DNA of 27,199 bases, from NCBI GenBank assembly GCA_964558665.1, contig CAZLFA010000057.1, forward strand, positions 1 to 27,199, in the 5' to 3' direction. This document shows, one piece after another, positions 14,908 through 22,681 of this stretch; the stretch's first letter is position 1, and every line of letters starts with the position of its first letter. Below the pieces are notes generated by a model. It had not been told where the DNA came from and made no database searches. It was given only the letters and a program-made list of their open reading frames with translations. Origin of the DNA: CAZLFA01 sp964558665. GTDB lineage: Bacteria; Desulfobacterota; Syntrophia; Syntrophales; PHBD01. The position numbers and the translations under genes were made by a program.

Positions 14908-17337
14908 ATGGAAGAAAAAATGCAGGAAGATTCCGTGACAAATCGGGAGCTCCGTGAGCACATATCACTTTTACAGCAGAAAATAGATGACCTGGAGCGA
15001 TCAGATGCCGTTTTGAAAAGAGCGGAAATGCTTTCCAGTTCAATCATCAACAGCATGCAGATGGGGATATACATTGCTCAGGATGGCCGCATAGTATTTG
15101 CCAACCAATATACCGTCAAGTATTCCGGTTTTTCCATGGATCAACTGATCGGGCACCACATACTTGATTACATCCATCCTGATGATCGCGACATGGTGAG
15201 AGAAAACGCAATTGCCATGCTCAAGGGCGAGCAGACGGCACCCTATGAATACAGAGTTATTGACAGCAGTGGCACCTCCCGTTGGCTTATGGAATCGGTT
15301 GTGCCGATCCAGTACCAGCAAAAACGCGCTGTGCTGGGAAACATTATCGACGTAACCGCTTTCAAGGAGGCTCAGCAGAAACTCAGACTAATGGAGGAAC
15401 TGGAGAGTTCCATTCTTGCCTCTGTCCCTCATGCCCTCTTCGGGGTAGAAAACAGGCAGATATTCTTCGCCAATGCCGCCATGGAGGATGTTTTCGGATG
15501 GAAACCGGAAGAGCTGATAGGCAAGAGCACCCGGATTATTTTTCGCAATGACGAAGAATGGCTGGAATACGGGAGCAACCTGTACTCCACGCTGGAGAAA
15601 CAGCCGGTAGTCGTCTTTGAAACGGACACTCCTTTTGTCCGCAAGGACGGAAGTGAATTCTTCTGCAGGATGAGTGTATCCAGAACCGGAAAAGCACTGG
15701 GGAAAAGCAGGAGGATCGTAGCCACATTCGAGGACATCACCGAACGGCGGCGCGCACGGGAAGCCCTTCAGGAAAGCGAGCGGAGGCTGGCCGATATCCT
15801 GGAATTCATGCCCGATGCCACACTTGTCATAAACAAGACGGGAAAAGTGATTGCGTGGAACCGGGCCATGGAGATGATGACGGGCATCAAGAAAGAAGAC
15901 ATGCCGGGCAAGGGTGATTATGAATATGCCGTTCCTTTCTACGGAGAGAGAAGGCCGATTCTCATCGATCTCGCTCTAAGTGGAGAACCGGAACTGGAAA
16001 AGAAATATTCGCCCATTCAGAGAATGGGTGATGTTATTTTCGGCGAATCCTTCACCCCCTCACTTCCCGGGGGAAATGTGCATCTTTCGGCGACGGCATC
16101 GGTCCTCCGCGACTCAAAGGGAGAGATCATTGCCGCTATAGAGTGCATCAGAGACAGCACGGAGAGACAGAAACTGGAAGAGCGTCTTAAACGTGCAGAG
16201 AAAATGGAGGGGCTTGGGAGACTGGCCGGCGGCGTGGCGCACGATTTGAACAATGTCCTTGGCGTCGTGGTGGGGTATGCGGAACTGCTGTCTGAAAGCG
16301 TTTCCGAACACAGCCCGCTGATAAAATATACCGACAACATCCTGCGCTCAAGCGTCAGAGGAGCGGCCATCATCCAGGATTTGCTGACACTGGCACGAAG
16401 AGGCGTAACCGTTTCGGAAATCATCAATCTTAACTCTATTGTTTCGGACTATCTGAAAACACCTGAATATGAAAAACTGAAATCATACCATGCCGGGGTG
16501 AAGATGCACACCGAACTTGGGGTCGATCTTCTGAACATTAACGGCTCGCCTGTTCACCTGATAAAGACTTTGATGAACCTCGTTTCCAACGCGGCGGAAG
16601 CAATAACGGGAGAAGGCGAAGTTATAATTAAAACGGAGAATCGTTATCTCGATATCCCCGTTCGCGGATACGACGATATCAAAGAGGGGGATTATGTCGT
16701 GCTGACGGTGAAGGACACGGGCAGCGGCATATCGGCCAAGGACCTCAGCATGATCTTCGAACCGTTCTATACGAACAAGGTTATGGGCAGAAGCGGAACA
16801 GGATTGGGGCTGGCCGTTGTCTGGGGTACGGTTAAAGACTTAAACGGTTATATTGACGTGGTAAGCGAAGAAGGCAAGGGAAGCTCCTTCAGTATATACT
16901 TTCCCGCTACGCGCGAGGAAGTCGCCGATTCGGAGCAAAAAATGTCGCGCTCCGAATATGCCGGAAAAGGTGAGTTGATACTTGTTGTCGATGATATTAA
17001 GGAGCAGAGAGAACTGGCGATGAGCATGCTCGGAAGTCTTAATTACCGGGTGGAGTCGGTGGCGAGCGGTGAGGAGGCGGTCAAATATCTGGAGAAGGCC
17101 CCCCCCGAACTTGTCGTGTTGGACATGATCATGACGCCGGGCATGGACGGCCTGGATACCTACAGGAAAATCCTGGAAATCAGACCCGGCCAGAAAGCCA
17201 TCATCGTGAGCGGTTACGCGGAGACGGATCGTGTCAAGACGGCACAGCAATTGGGAGCGGGAGCTTTTGTGCGCAAGCCTTACATTAAAGAGCGAATCGG
17301 CTATGCGGTCAGAAAAGAACTGGACAGAAGATTATAG
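14908..17337 (+). CDS. Soluble hybrid histidine kinase with three PAS domains and a C-terminal receiver
   Basis: This 809-aa signalling protein has an N-terminal coiled coil (~10-45) and three PAS domains (~45-155, 165-285, 295-425), the first two ending in DVTAFKEAQQ and DITERRRARE linkers. A HisKA domain carries the phosphoacceptor H445 (GGVAHDLNN), the HATPase_c domain has NLVSNAAEA (~556), DTGSGI (~603) and GTGLGLAVV (~630), and a receiver (~690-805) has phosphoacceptor D739 (LVVLDMIM) and a conserved K in VRKPY. No membrane segment or signal peptide is visible, so it senses a cytoplasmic cue. No heme or FMN motif is evident. It starts two bases after der without its own Shine-Dalgarno and is probably coupled to it. 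No separate response regulator is encoded here. Confidence 0.94.
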   Translation: MEEKMQEDSVTNRELREHISLLQQKIDDLERSDAVLKRAEMLSSSIINSMQMGIYIAQDGRIVFANQYTVKYSGFSMDQLIGHHILDYIHPDDRDMVRENAIAMLKGEQTAPYEYRVIDSSGTSRWLMESVVPIQYQQKRAVLGNIIDVTAFKEAQQKLRLMEELESSILASVPHALFGVENRQIFFANAAMEDVFGWKPEELIGKSTRIIFRNDEEWLEYGSNLYSTLEKQPVVVFETDTPFVRKDGSEFFCRMSVSRTGKALGKSRRIVATFEDITERRRAREALQESERRLADILEFMPDATLVINKTGKVIAWNRAMEMMTGIKKEDMPGKGDYEYAVPFYGERRPILIDLALSGEPELEKKYSPIQRMGDVIFGESFTPSLPGGNVHLSATASVLRDSKGEIIAAIECIRDSTERQKLEERLKRAEKMEGLGRLAGGVAHDLNNVLGVVVGYAELLSESVSEHSPLIKYTDNILRSSVRGAAIIQDLLTLARRGVTVSEIINLNSIVSDYLKTPEYEKLKSYHAGVKMHTELGVDLLNINGSPVHLIKTLMNLVSNAAEAITGEGEVIIKTENRYLDIPVRGYDDIKEGDYVVLTVKDTGSGISAKDLSMIFEPFYTNKVMGRSGTGLGLAVVWGTVKDLNGYIDVVSEEGKGSSFSIYFPATREEVADSEQKMSRSEYAGKGELILVVDDIKEQRELAMSMLGSLNYRVESVASGEEAVKYLEKAPPELVVLDMIMTPGMDGLDTYRKILEIRPGQKAIIVSGYAETDRVKTAQQLGAGAFVRKPYIKERIGYAVRKELDRRL

Positions 17338-17525
17338 TGCCTGAAATGAATCACAATTTAATCCTTACCTGACCACTTTTGTACGCTATGGTTGAAACAC
17401 AGAAATAAAACACATCTTCCTTGCCGCCTTGCCATCATCTGATTGAAAGCCAATACCAGGGTACTTCTTGCATATTATTCGAACTTTATCCCGGATTACA
17501 AAATAAAAAAAGTAATACCCTTTAA

Positions 17526-17616
17526 CATCCCGGTCAAAGAGGCTTCCCGCGGCTCAGAATATTTTTCCCAAGAAAAATATTTGATTCGCCGCATGAAAAC
17601 CCCTTTGACCAGGATA
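17526..17616 (+). repeat. Long imperfect palindrome, copy 2 of a structured repeat family
   Basis: GGTCAAAG at 17532 pairs with CTTTGACC ending at 17610, GCGGC pairs with GCCGC, and AATATTTTTC pairs with GAAAAATATT around a loop of about four bases, giving nearly 40 paired positions with small bulges. Its cores GGCTCAGAATATTTTT (17551-17566) and AAAAATATTTGATTCGCC (17573-17590) recur in copy 1 at 6443-6569. It lies ~190 bases past the kinase stop, in the same orientation relative to the upstream gene as copy 1. Confidence 0.65.
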
Positions 17617-17701
17617 ATATTCACTTATCCAAGTGCCCATACGTTCTATTGCGTAATCCTGGTTTATTGATTTTGTGAAATTTCTTATCATTATTTGCAT
17701 C

Positions 17702-17730
17702 TTGACCCATGCCTGATTTTAAAGTAGTAG
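17702..17730 (+). promoter_or_regulatory. Weak candidate promoter for the liv operon
   Basis: TTGACC (17702-17707) is followed after 17 bases by TAGTAG (17725-17730), about 60 bases before the livK start. The -35 is good and the -10 poor, so this is only a suggestion. Confidence 0.25.
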
Positions 17731-17788
17731 GGTCTATCTTTATATTCATGCCATGTAACATCAACCAACGGCAAGGGAGGATTCCATA

Positions 17789-18925
17789 ATGTCAAGAATA
17801 ACTTCTTTTAAATCATGTATTATTGTTGCGGCTTTAATAATATCCTGCATATTTCTTCTCTCATGCGCCGACAAACAGTCCGATAAAATCAAGATCGGCG
17901 TAGCGGGGGCGCACAGCGGCGATCTGGCCTCATACGGCCTGCCCACTGTAAAGGCAGCGGAGCTTGCGGTTAAAGAGATCAACGCCAAAGGCGGCATACT
18001 CGGAAAGCAGGTGGAACTCCTTATTGAAGATGACGTTTGCAAGCCCGAAGTAGCATCAAACACGGCAAGCAAGCTGATCTCCAAAGGCGCGCAGGTTGTC
18101 ATCGGTCACGTATGCAGCGGCGCGACAAAGACAGCTCTCGGCATTTACAAGGACGCCAAGATTATTGCCGTATCATCAGCCGCCACAAATCCGGAATTGA
18201 CCCAGTCCGGCAAATACCCCAACTTCTACAGAACCATAGCATCCGACGACTCCCAGGCCAAACTCCAGGTCGATTTTGCCCTGAATACGCTGAAAGTAAC
18301 GAAAATTGCGATCCTCCACGACAAGGGCGATTACGGCAAGGGACTGGCTGAGTATGCGAAGAAATTCATTGAAGACTCTAAAAAGGCAAATGTCGTTCTG
18401 TTCGAGGGCATCACGCCGGGCGCAGTCGATTACTCCGCCGTAGTGCAGAAAATTAAAGAGTCCGGCGCAGAGGCTGTCATATACGGCGGTTACCATCCGG
18501 AAGCATCTTCCATAGTGACACAGATGCGGAAGAAGAATCTCCAGACCATTTTCATATCCGATGACGGCGTCAAGGATATCACTTTCATAAAAGTGGCAGG
18601 ACAATATGCAGAGGGCGTTTATGCCACCGGTCCCAAAGACACATCCAAGAATCCGCTGGCCGTGGCGGCTGTCGAAGCCCATAAAAAAGCATACAACTCC
18701 GATCCGGGAGCGTTTTTCCTGAATGGTTACGCGGCCACACAGGCGGTTCTCAACGCGATCCAGAAGGCCGGCACCACGGAAATGAGCGCGCTTGCAAAGG
18801 CGTTGCAGACACATGAAGTGGACACGCCTCTCGGAAAGATTAAATTTGACAAGAACGGCGACGCCATCGGCGTCGGCTTCTCCATGTACCAGGTGAACAA
18901 AGGCGTCTATGTTGAGGTGAAATAG
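17789..18925 (+). CDS. livK: Branched-chain amino acid ABC transporter substrate-binding lipoprotein
   Basis: This 378-aa protein captures leucine-type amino acids, or a related amide or short acid, outside the inner membrane and delivers them to LivHM. A signal segment ends FLLSC (C26), so it is lipid-anchored, whereas the E. coli LivJ/LivK proteins are soluble. The mature part has the LivJ/LivK pattern: IKIGVAGAHSGDLASYG, AVKEINAKGGILGK, VIGHVCSGATK, SAATNP, a DKGDYGKGLAEYAKK lobe linker and a DGVKD block in lobe two. Ligand choice cannot be read from sequence because this family also binds urea, amides and aromatics. A strong AAGGGAGG ribosome-binding site precedes the ATG. It is the first liv gene and is followed by an intrinsic terminator. 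Confidence 0.92.
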   Translation: MSRITSFKSCIIVAALIISCIFLLSCADKQSDKIKIGVAGAHSGDLASYGLPTVKAAELAVKEINAKGGILGKQVELLIEDDVCKPEVASNTASKLISKGAQVVIGHVCSGATKTALGIYKDAKIIAVSSAATNPELTQSGKYPNFYRTIASDDSQAKLQVDFALNTLKVTKIAILHDKGDYGKGLAEYAKKFIEDSKKANVVLFEGITPGAVDYSAVVQKIKESGAEAVIYGGYHPEASSIVTQMRKKNLQTIFISDDGVKDITFIKVAGQYAEGVYATGPKDTSKNPLAVAAVEAHKKAYNSDPGAFFLNGYAATQAVLNAIQKAGTTEMSALAKALQTHEVDTPLGKIKFDKNGDAIGVGFSMYQVNKGVYVEVK

Positions 18926-18942
18926 ACCGATCCGCTGCATTC

Positions 18943-18970
18943 AAGGGCACAGCACGCTGTGCCCTTTTTT
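18943..18970 (+). terminator. Intrinsic terminator/attenuator between livK and livH
   Basis: GGGCACAG (18945-18952), loop CACG, and CTGTGCCC (18957-18964) form a perfect stem extended by two A-T pairs, followed by six T. Placed after the binding-protein gene and 21 bases before livH, it should stop most transcripts and so raise binding protein over permease. Confidence 0.9.
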
Positions 18971-18991
18971 ATGACCGGTTATTGAAAATTT

Positions 18992-19894
18992 ATGGATTAT
19001 TTTCTCGAACTGTTTTTCGGCGGCCTCACCAGAGGAAGCATCTACGCCTTGATAGCCCTGGGCTATACAATGGTCTACGGGATCATTGAGCTCATCAATT
19101 TCGCGCACGGTGAAATCTACATGATCGGCGCCTTCACCGCCCTGATTGTTGCCTCCGTCCTCGCCATGTCGGGAATGAGCGGCGCTTCGGTTCTGGTGCT
19201 GGCGGCTATTGTCGCCATCTTCTACTCCGCCGCTTACGGTTTTACCGTGGAAAAGATAGCCTACAAGCCCATACGCAACGCGTCCAGGCTTTCGCCCCTG
19301 ATCAGCGCCATCGGCATGTCCATATTTCTGCAAAATTACGTCATGCTGGCTCAGACATCAGACTTCCTGCCCTTCCCCAACCTTATTCCGGAAATAGAAT
19401 TCATGAAGCCTTATGCGAACCTGATCGGCTCTACGGAGTTCGTGATACTGACCACAACGGCGGTGATAATGATAATTCTCACCGTGCTTATCAAGTTCAC
19501 AAGGATGGGAAAGGCGATGCGCGCCACGGCTCAGGACAGGGACATGGCCATGCTGGTGGGGGTTAACGTCAACAGGGTCATCGCCAACACATTTATCATC
19601 GGTTCTGCTCTGGCTGCGGTGGGCGGTGTTCTGATCGCCTCTCACATCGGCAGGATCAACTTCTATATCGGCTTCATCGCCGGCATCAAAGCCTTCACGG
19701 CAGCCGTACTCGGCGGAATCGGCAGCATTCCCGGCGCGGTCCTGGGAGCCTTTGTCCTTGGCTGGACGGAAAGTTTTGCCACCGGCTACATATCAAGCGA
19801 TTATGAAGACGTCTTCGCGTTTGCCCTGCTCGTGCTTATTCTCATATTGAGGCCGTCCGGACTGCTCGGCAAGGCGACGGTTCAGAAGGTGTGA
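18992..19894 (+). CDS. livH: Branched-chain amino acid ABC transporter permease LivH
   Basis: This 300-aa integral membrane protein forms one half of the transport channel. It has about eight hydrophobic segments and the typical LivH start FFGGLTRGSIYALIALGYTM followed by GIIELINFAHGEIYMIGAF. The cytoplasmic coupling loop (AMRATAQDRDMAMLVGVNVN) contacts an ATPase, and the end carries AVLGGIGSIPGAVLGAFVLG. Length is normal. It starts 21 bases past the terminator's T run with only a weak Shine-Dalgarno, consistent with lower expression than livK. livM follows after 10 bases. Confidence 0.95.
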   Translation: MDYFLELFFGGLTRGSIYALIALGYTMVYGIIELINFAHGEIYMIGAFTALIVASVLAMSGMSGASVLVLAAIVAIFYSAAYGFTVEKIAYKPIRNASRLSPLISAIGMSIFLQNYVMLAQTSDFLPFPNLIPEIEFMKPYANLIGSTEFVILTTTAVIMIILTVLIKFTRMGKAMRATAQDRDMAMLVGVNVNRVIANTFIIGSALAAVGGVLIASHIGRINFYIGFIAGIKAFTAAVLGGIGSIPGAVLGAFVLGWTESFATGYISSDYEDVFAFALLVLILILRPSGLLGKATVQKV

Positions 19895-19904
19895 CGAAAC
19901 GGTT

Positions 19905-21143
19905 ATGAAAGCTTCAGAAATGAAAGTAGCAGACCAGATAAAACAGTCATTTTTCATATCGCTCTGGTTTATGCTTCTGACCTTCCCCATCATGGTCATC
20001 CGCGTAAACACCATTGAGAAGGTAATAGAGTGGCGATGGAGAAATATGCTTTTTATCGGGGTCGTAAGCTTTCTCCTCTCTTTTTTATGGCGGTTTTTCA
20101 TCGGCAGAAAAAATATCCTCAGAAAAAGATCGGAAGCAGACTCCGCAGAAGCAGTACCAATGATGAAAAGACTGACGGAAGATGCCAGGATATACCGTCC
20201 TGCGCTGGCGGCCGTTGCCGTCTTTTCTCTTATATTTCCTTTCTTCTTTTCCACGTACCAGACCAACATCATGACGACGGCGCTGATGTATGTGATGCTG
20301 GGGCTGGGGCTGAACATAGTTGTCGGCCAAGCCGGCCTGCTTCACCTCGGATACGTGGCATTCTATGCGGTAGGCGCTTATACCTATGCCCTTCTCAGCC
20401 ATCACTTCGGCATCGGCTTCTGGGTGGCGCTTCCGCTGGGGGCGCTCTTCGCCACCATTTTCGGCATTCTGCTCGGCTTCCCGGTGCTTCGTCTGCGCGG
20501 CGACTATCTGGCGATTGTTACCCTGGGATTCGGGGAAATAACACGGCTGGTACTGGAAAACTGGAATGCGTTTTCCTTCGGCCCCAGCGGCATCGCCGGA
20601 ATTCCCAGACCCGGACTTTTCGGAATGGAGATGAACCTTCATCAGGCGACGGTTTATCTCTATTATCTGATGATCATCCTCTGTTTATTTACAGTCTTTG
20701 TCGTCAACCGTCTCCAGAATTCACGCATCGGCAGGGCATGGGTTGCTCTTAGAGAAGACGAAGTCGCCTGCCAGGCAATGGGAGTGAACACAACCAGGGT
20801 AAAGCTGACCGCTTTCGCGCTGGGATCCATGTGGGCGGGGCTTGCCGGCGTCATCTTCGCCGCCAAGACAACTTTTGTCAATCCGGCCAGTTTCACCTTT
20901 CTTGAATCGGCCATGATTCTTTCCATTATAGTTCTTGGCGGTATGGGATCGATTCTGGGAGTGGTAATCGGCGCCTTCATTCTCATCCTTGCACCTGAGT
21001 ACCTCAGGGCCTTCAGCGATTACCGCATGCTTCTGTTCGGGATTATCATGGTAATGATGATGGTCTTCCGGCCGCAGGGGATCATAACCGGCACCCGCCG
21101 CACCTACGAATTCACCAAGAGGGATAATGAGCAAAGCGCCTGA
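19905..21143 (+). CDS. livM: Branched-chain amino acid ABC transporter permease LivM
   Basis: This 412-aa permease pairs with LivH. The core (~115-400) has GLGLNIVVGQAGLLHLGYVA, GDYLAIVTLGFGEITRLVLEN and the coupling loop GRAWVALREDEVACQAMGVN, and ends with VLGGMGSILG and MVFRPQGI. About 100 N-terminal residues precede the core and hold two membrane segments (SLWFMLLTFPIMVI and MLFIGVVSFLLSFLW) and a charged linker. This resembles the long E. coli LivM form (~425 aa, DUF3382-type extension) rather than the short ~320-aa form. The end overlaps the livG start by 17 bases. Confidence 0.94.
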   Translation: MKASEMKVADQIKQSFFISLWFMLLTFPIMVIRVNTIEKVIEWRWRNMLFIGVVSFLLSFLWRFFIGRKNILRKRSEADSAEAVPMMKRLTEDARIYRPALAAVAVFSLIFPFFFSTYQTNIMTTALMYVMLGLGLNIVVGQAGLLHLGYVAFYAVGAYTYALLSHHFGIGFWVALPLGALFATIFGILLGFPVLRLRGDYLAIVTLGFGEITRLVLENWNAFSFGPSGIAGIPRPGLFGMEMNLHQATVYLYYLMIILCLFTVFVVNRLQNSRIGRAWVALREDEVACQAMGVNTTRVKLTAFALGSMWAGLAGVIFAAKTTFVNPASFTFLESAMILSIIVLGGMGSILGVVIGAFILILAPEYLRAFSDYRMLLFGIIMVMMMVFRPQGIITGTRRTYEFTKRDNEQSA

Positions 21144-21936
21144 CAATCTCAGCACTGTTCTGGATGTACGGAAGCTGACCATGGACTTCGGCGGGTTGAG
21201 GGCGCTCGGCAATGTCGATCTTGCCGTGAAACCGAACGAGATTGTTGCCCTGATCGGCCCCAACGGCGCAGGCAAGACGACCTTCTTCAACTGTATTACC
21301 GGCATCTACAACCCTGCCGCGGGAGACATCTTCATCTCGCCACCCGGTAAAAAAAGGGAACGAATAAACCGCCTGAAGGTCAACAAGGTAACGGAACGGG
21401 GCATCGCCAGGACATTCCAGAACATACGTCTTTTCCCCGACATGACCGTATTGGAGAATGTAATGATCGGCAGGCACTGCCGCTCCGGCTCCGGAGTCCT
21501 GGGCGCAATATTCCGCGATGCACCGACCAAACGCGAAGAGCAGGACATTGTTGATAAGAGTTATGTGATACTGGAAAAGATAGGTCTCGCCGAATACGTC
21601 AATTTCCTGGCCAAGAATCTTCCTTACGGCGCGCAGCGGAGGCTTGAAATTGCACGAGCCATGGCGACAGACCCTTTCCTGCTGCTTCTCGATGAGCCGG
21701 CGGCGGGCATGAACCCGCAAGAGACAAAAGAGCTTGACGAACTCATAGTAAGGATCAGGGACGAAGAAGGGATTTCCATACTGCTCATTGAACATGACAT
21801 GAAACTTGTCATGAGCCTCTCCGATCATATTGTCGTCCTTGATTACGGCGAAAAAATCGCCGAGGGCAGTCCCCAGCAGATTCGTGAAAACCCGGTAGTG
21901 ATAAAGGCATATCTCGGAGAAGAATTGAATGGCTGA
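21127..21936 (+). CDS. livG: Branched-chain amino acid ABC transporter ATPase LivG
   Basis: This 269-aa cytoplasmic ATPase powers the LivHM channel. It has Walker A GPNGAGKTT (44-52), the LivG-specific GIARTFQNIRLFPDMTVLENV region, a divergent ABC signature LPYGAQRRLEIARAM (YGxQ in place of LSGGQ, normal for LivG), Walker B LLLLDEPAAGMNP and an H-loop in LLIEHDMKLVM. The closing AEGSPQQIRENPVVIKAYLG is typical. Its start lies inside the end of livM (17 bases) and its end overlaps livF by eight, so translation is coupled. Confidence 0.95.
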   Translation: MSKAPDNLSTVLDVRKLTMDFGGLRALGNVDLAVKPNEIVALIGPNGAGKTTFFNCITGIYNPAAGDIFISPPGKKRERINRLKVNKVTERGIARTFQNIRLFPDMTVLENVMIGRHCRSGSGVLGAIFRDAPTKREEQDIVDKSYVILEKIGLAEYVNFLAKNLPYGAQRRLEIARAMATDPFLLLLDEPAAGMNPQETKELDELIVRIRDEEGISILLIEHDMKLVMSLSDHIVVLDYGEKIAEGSPQQIRENPVVIKAYLGEELNG

Positions 21937-22666
21937 CAATTCCCGCAATGAAGCGCCAATCCTCGAATTACGCGATGTGCAGACCTTTTACGGCAACATC
22001 AAAGTGCTCAAGGATATCTGTGTCAATCTCTCGGCGGGAGAGATTGTAACCCTTATCGGCGCCAACGGAGCGGGAAAAACGACGACGCTCATGTCCATCT
22101 CCGGGATTGTTCCTCCCCGCTCCGGACAGATAATCTTTGAGGGAGCTCCCATACACGATCTTCCCCCCGATGAGATTGTCGCCCTGGGTATCTCACAGGT
22201 GCCGGAAGGCAGAAGAATTTTCCCGCGCCTTACCGTCGCGGAAAATCTCGACATGGGGGCCTTTCTCAGGAAAGACAAGGAGAACATCAAACGTGACATG
22301 GAATACATCTTCACCCTGTTTCCTCTTCTGGCTGAAAGGCGCAGCCAGTTTGGAGGTACGCTGAGCGGCGGCGAACAGCAGATGCTTGCCATATCGCGCG
22401 CCCTGATGGCCAGACCGCGTCTGCTGCTGCTCGATGAACCTTCCCTCGGCCTTGCACCGCTTGTGGTAAAGCTGATTTTTGACATCATTCAAAAGATAAA
22501 TGCGGAAAGCGGCACAACCATATTTCTCGTTGAACAGAATGCCAACATGGCCCTCAAAGTTGCCCACCGCGGTTATGTCATGGAGAACGGAAGCATAACC
22601 ATGGAGGGGAGCGCATCTTCACTTCTGGACAACGAGGATGTAAAAAAGGCCTACCTGGGAATCTGA
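21929..22666 (+). CDS. livF: Branched-chain amino acid ABC transporter ATPase LivF
   Basis: This 245-aa ATPase forms a heterodimer with LivG. Walker A is GANGAGKTT (44-52). The family marker GISQVPEGRRIFPRLTVAENL follows, then a canonical signature LSGGEQQMLAISRALM, Walker B LLLLDEPSLGLAP and LVEQNA in place of the usual H-loop histidine context, which is normal for LivF. It ends VKKAYLGI. Length is usual (~235-250). It is the last transporter subunit gene; an ABC-F gene begins 15 bases downstream. Confidence 0.95.
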   Translation: MADNSRNEAPILELRDVQTFYGNIKVLKDICVNLSAGEIVTLIGANGAGKTTTLMSISGIVPPRSGQIIFEGAPIHDLPPDEIVALGISQVPEGRRIFPRLTVAENLDMGAFLRKDKENIKRDMEYIFTLFPLLAERRSQFGGTLSGGEQQMLAISRALMARPRLLLLDEPSLGLAPLVVKLIFDIIQKINAESGTTIFLVEQNANMALKVAHRGYVMENGSITMEGSASSLLDNEDVKKAYLGI

Positions 22667-22681
22667 ACAGGAACCCTTTGC

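Larger units (their letters stand above)
17338..17788. other. Intergenic region between the kinase and the liv operon
   Basis: This 451-base AT-rich region contains the large palindrome at 17526-17616 and, further right, the likely liv promoter and ribosome-binding site. The short open frame across 17443-17670 runs through the palindrome and shows no protein-like features, so I do not call it a gene. The first 180 bases hold nothing I can identify. Confidence 0.6.

Noticed and set aside
17443..17670. A 75-codon open frame between the kinase and livK
   Set aside because: It runs straight through the long palindrome at 17526-17616, has no Shine-Dalgarno and no protein-like composition; the palindrome explains the sequence better.
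17620..17788. Possible amino-acid riboswitch or T-box before livK
   Set aside because: I found no conserved T-box, lysine or glycine riboswitch core and no alternative terminator stem before the ribosome-binding site; the only clear terminator is after livK.
18176..18940. A 254-codon minus-strand open frame opposite livK
   Set aside because: It mirrors the livK coding sequence, crosses towards the intrinsic terminator, and shows no start signal or protein family pattern.
21112..21948. A 278-codon minus-strand open frame opposite livG
   Set aside because: It lies exactly antisense to a complete LivG with all ATPase motifs; its translation has no recognisable domain and such mirrored frames are common in GC-balanced coding DNA.
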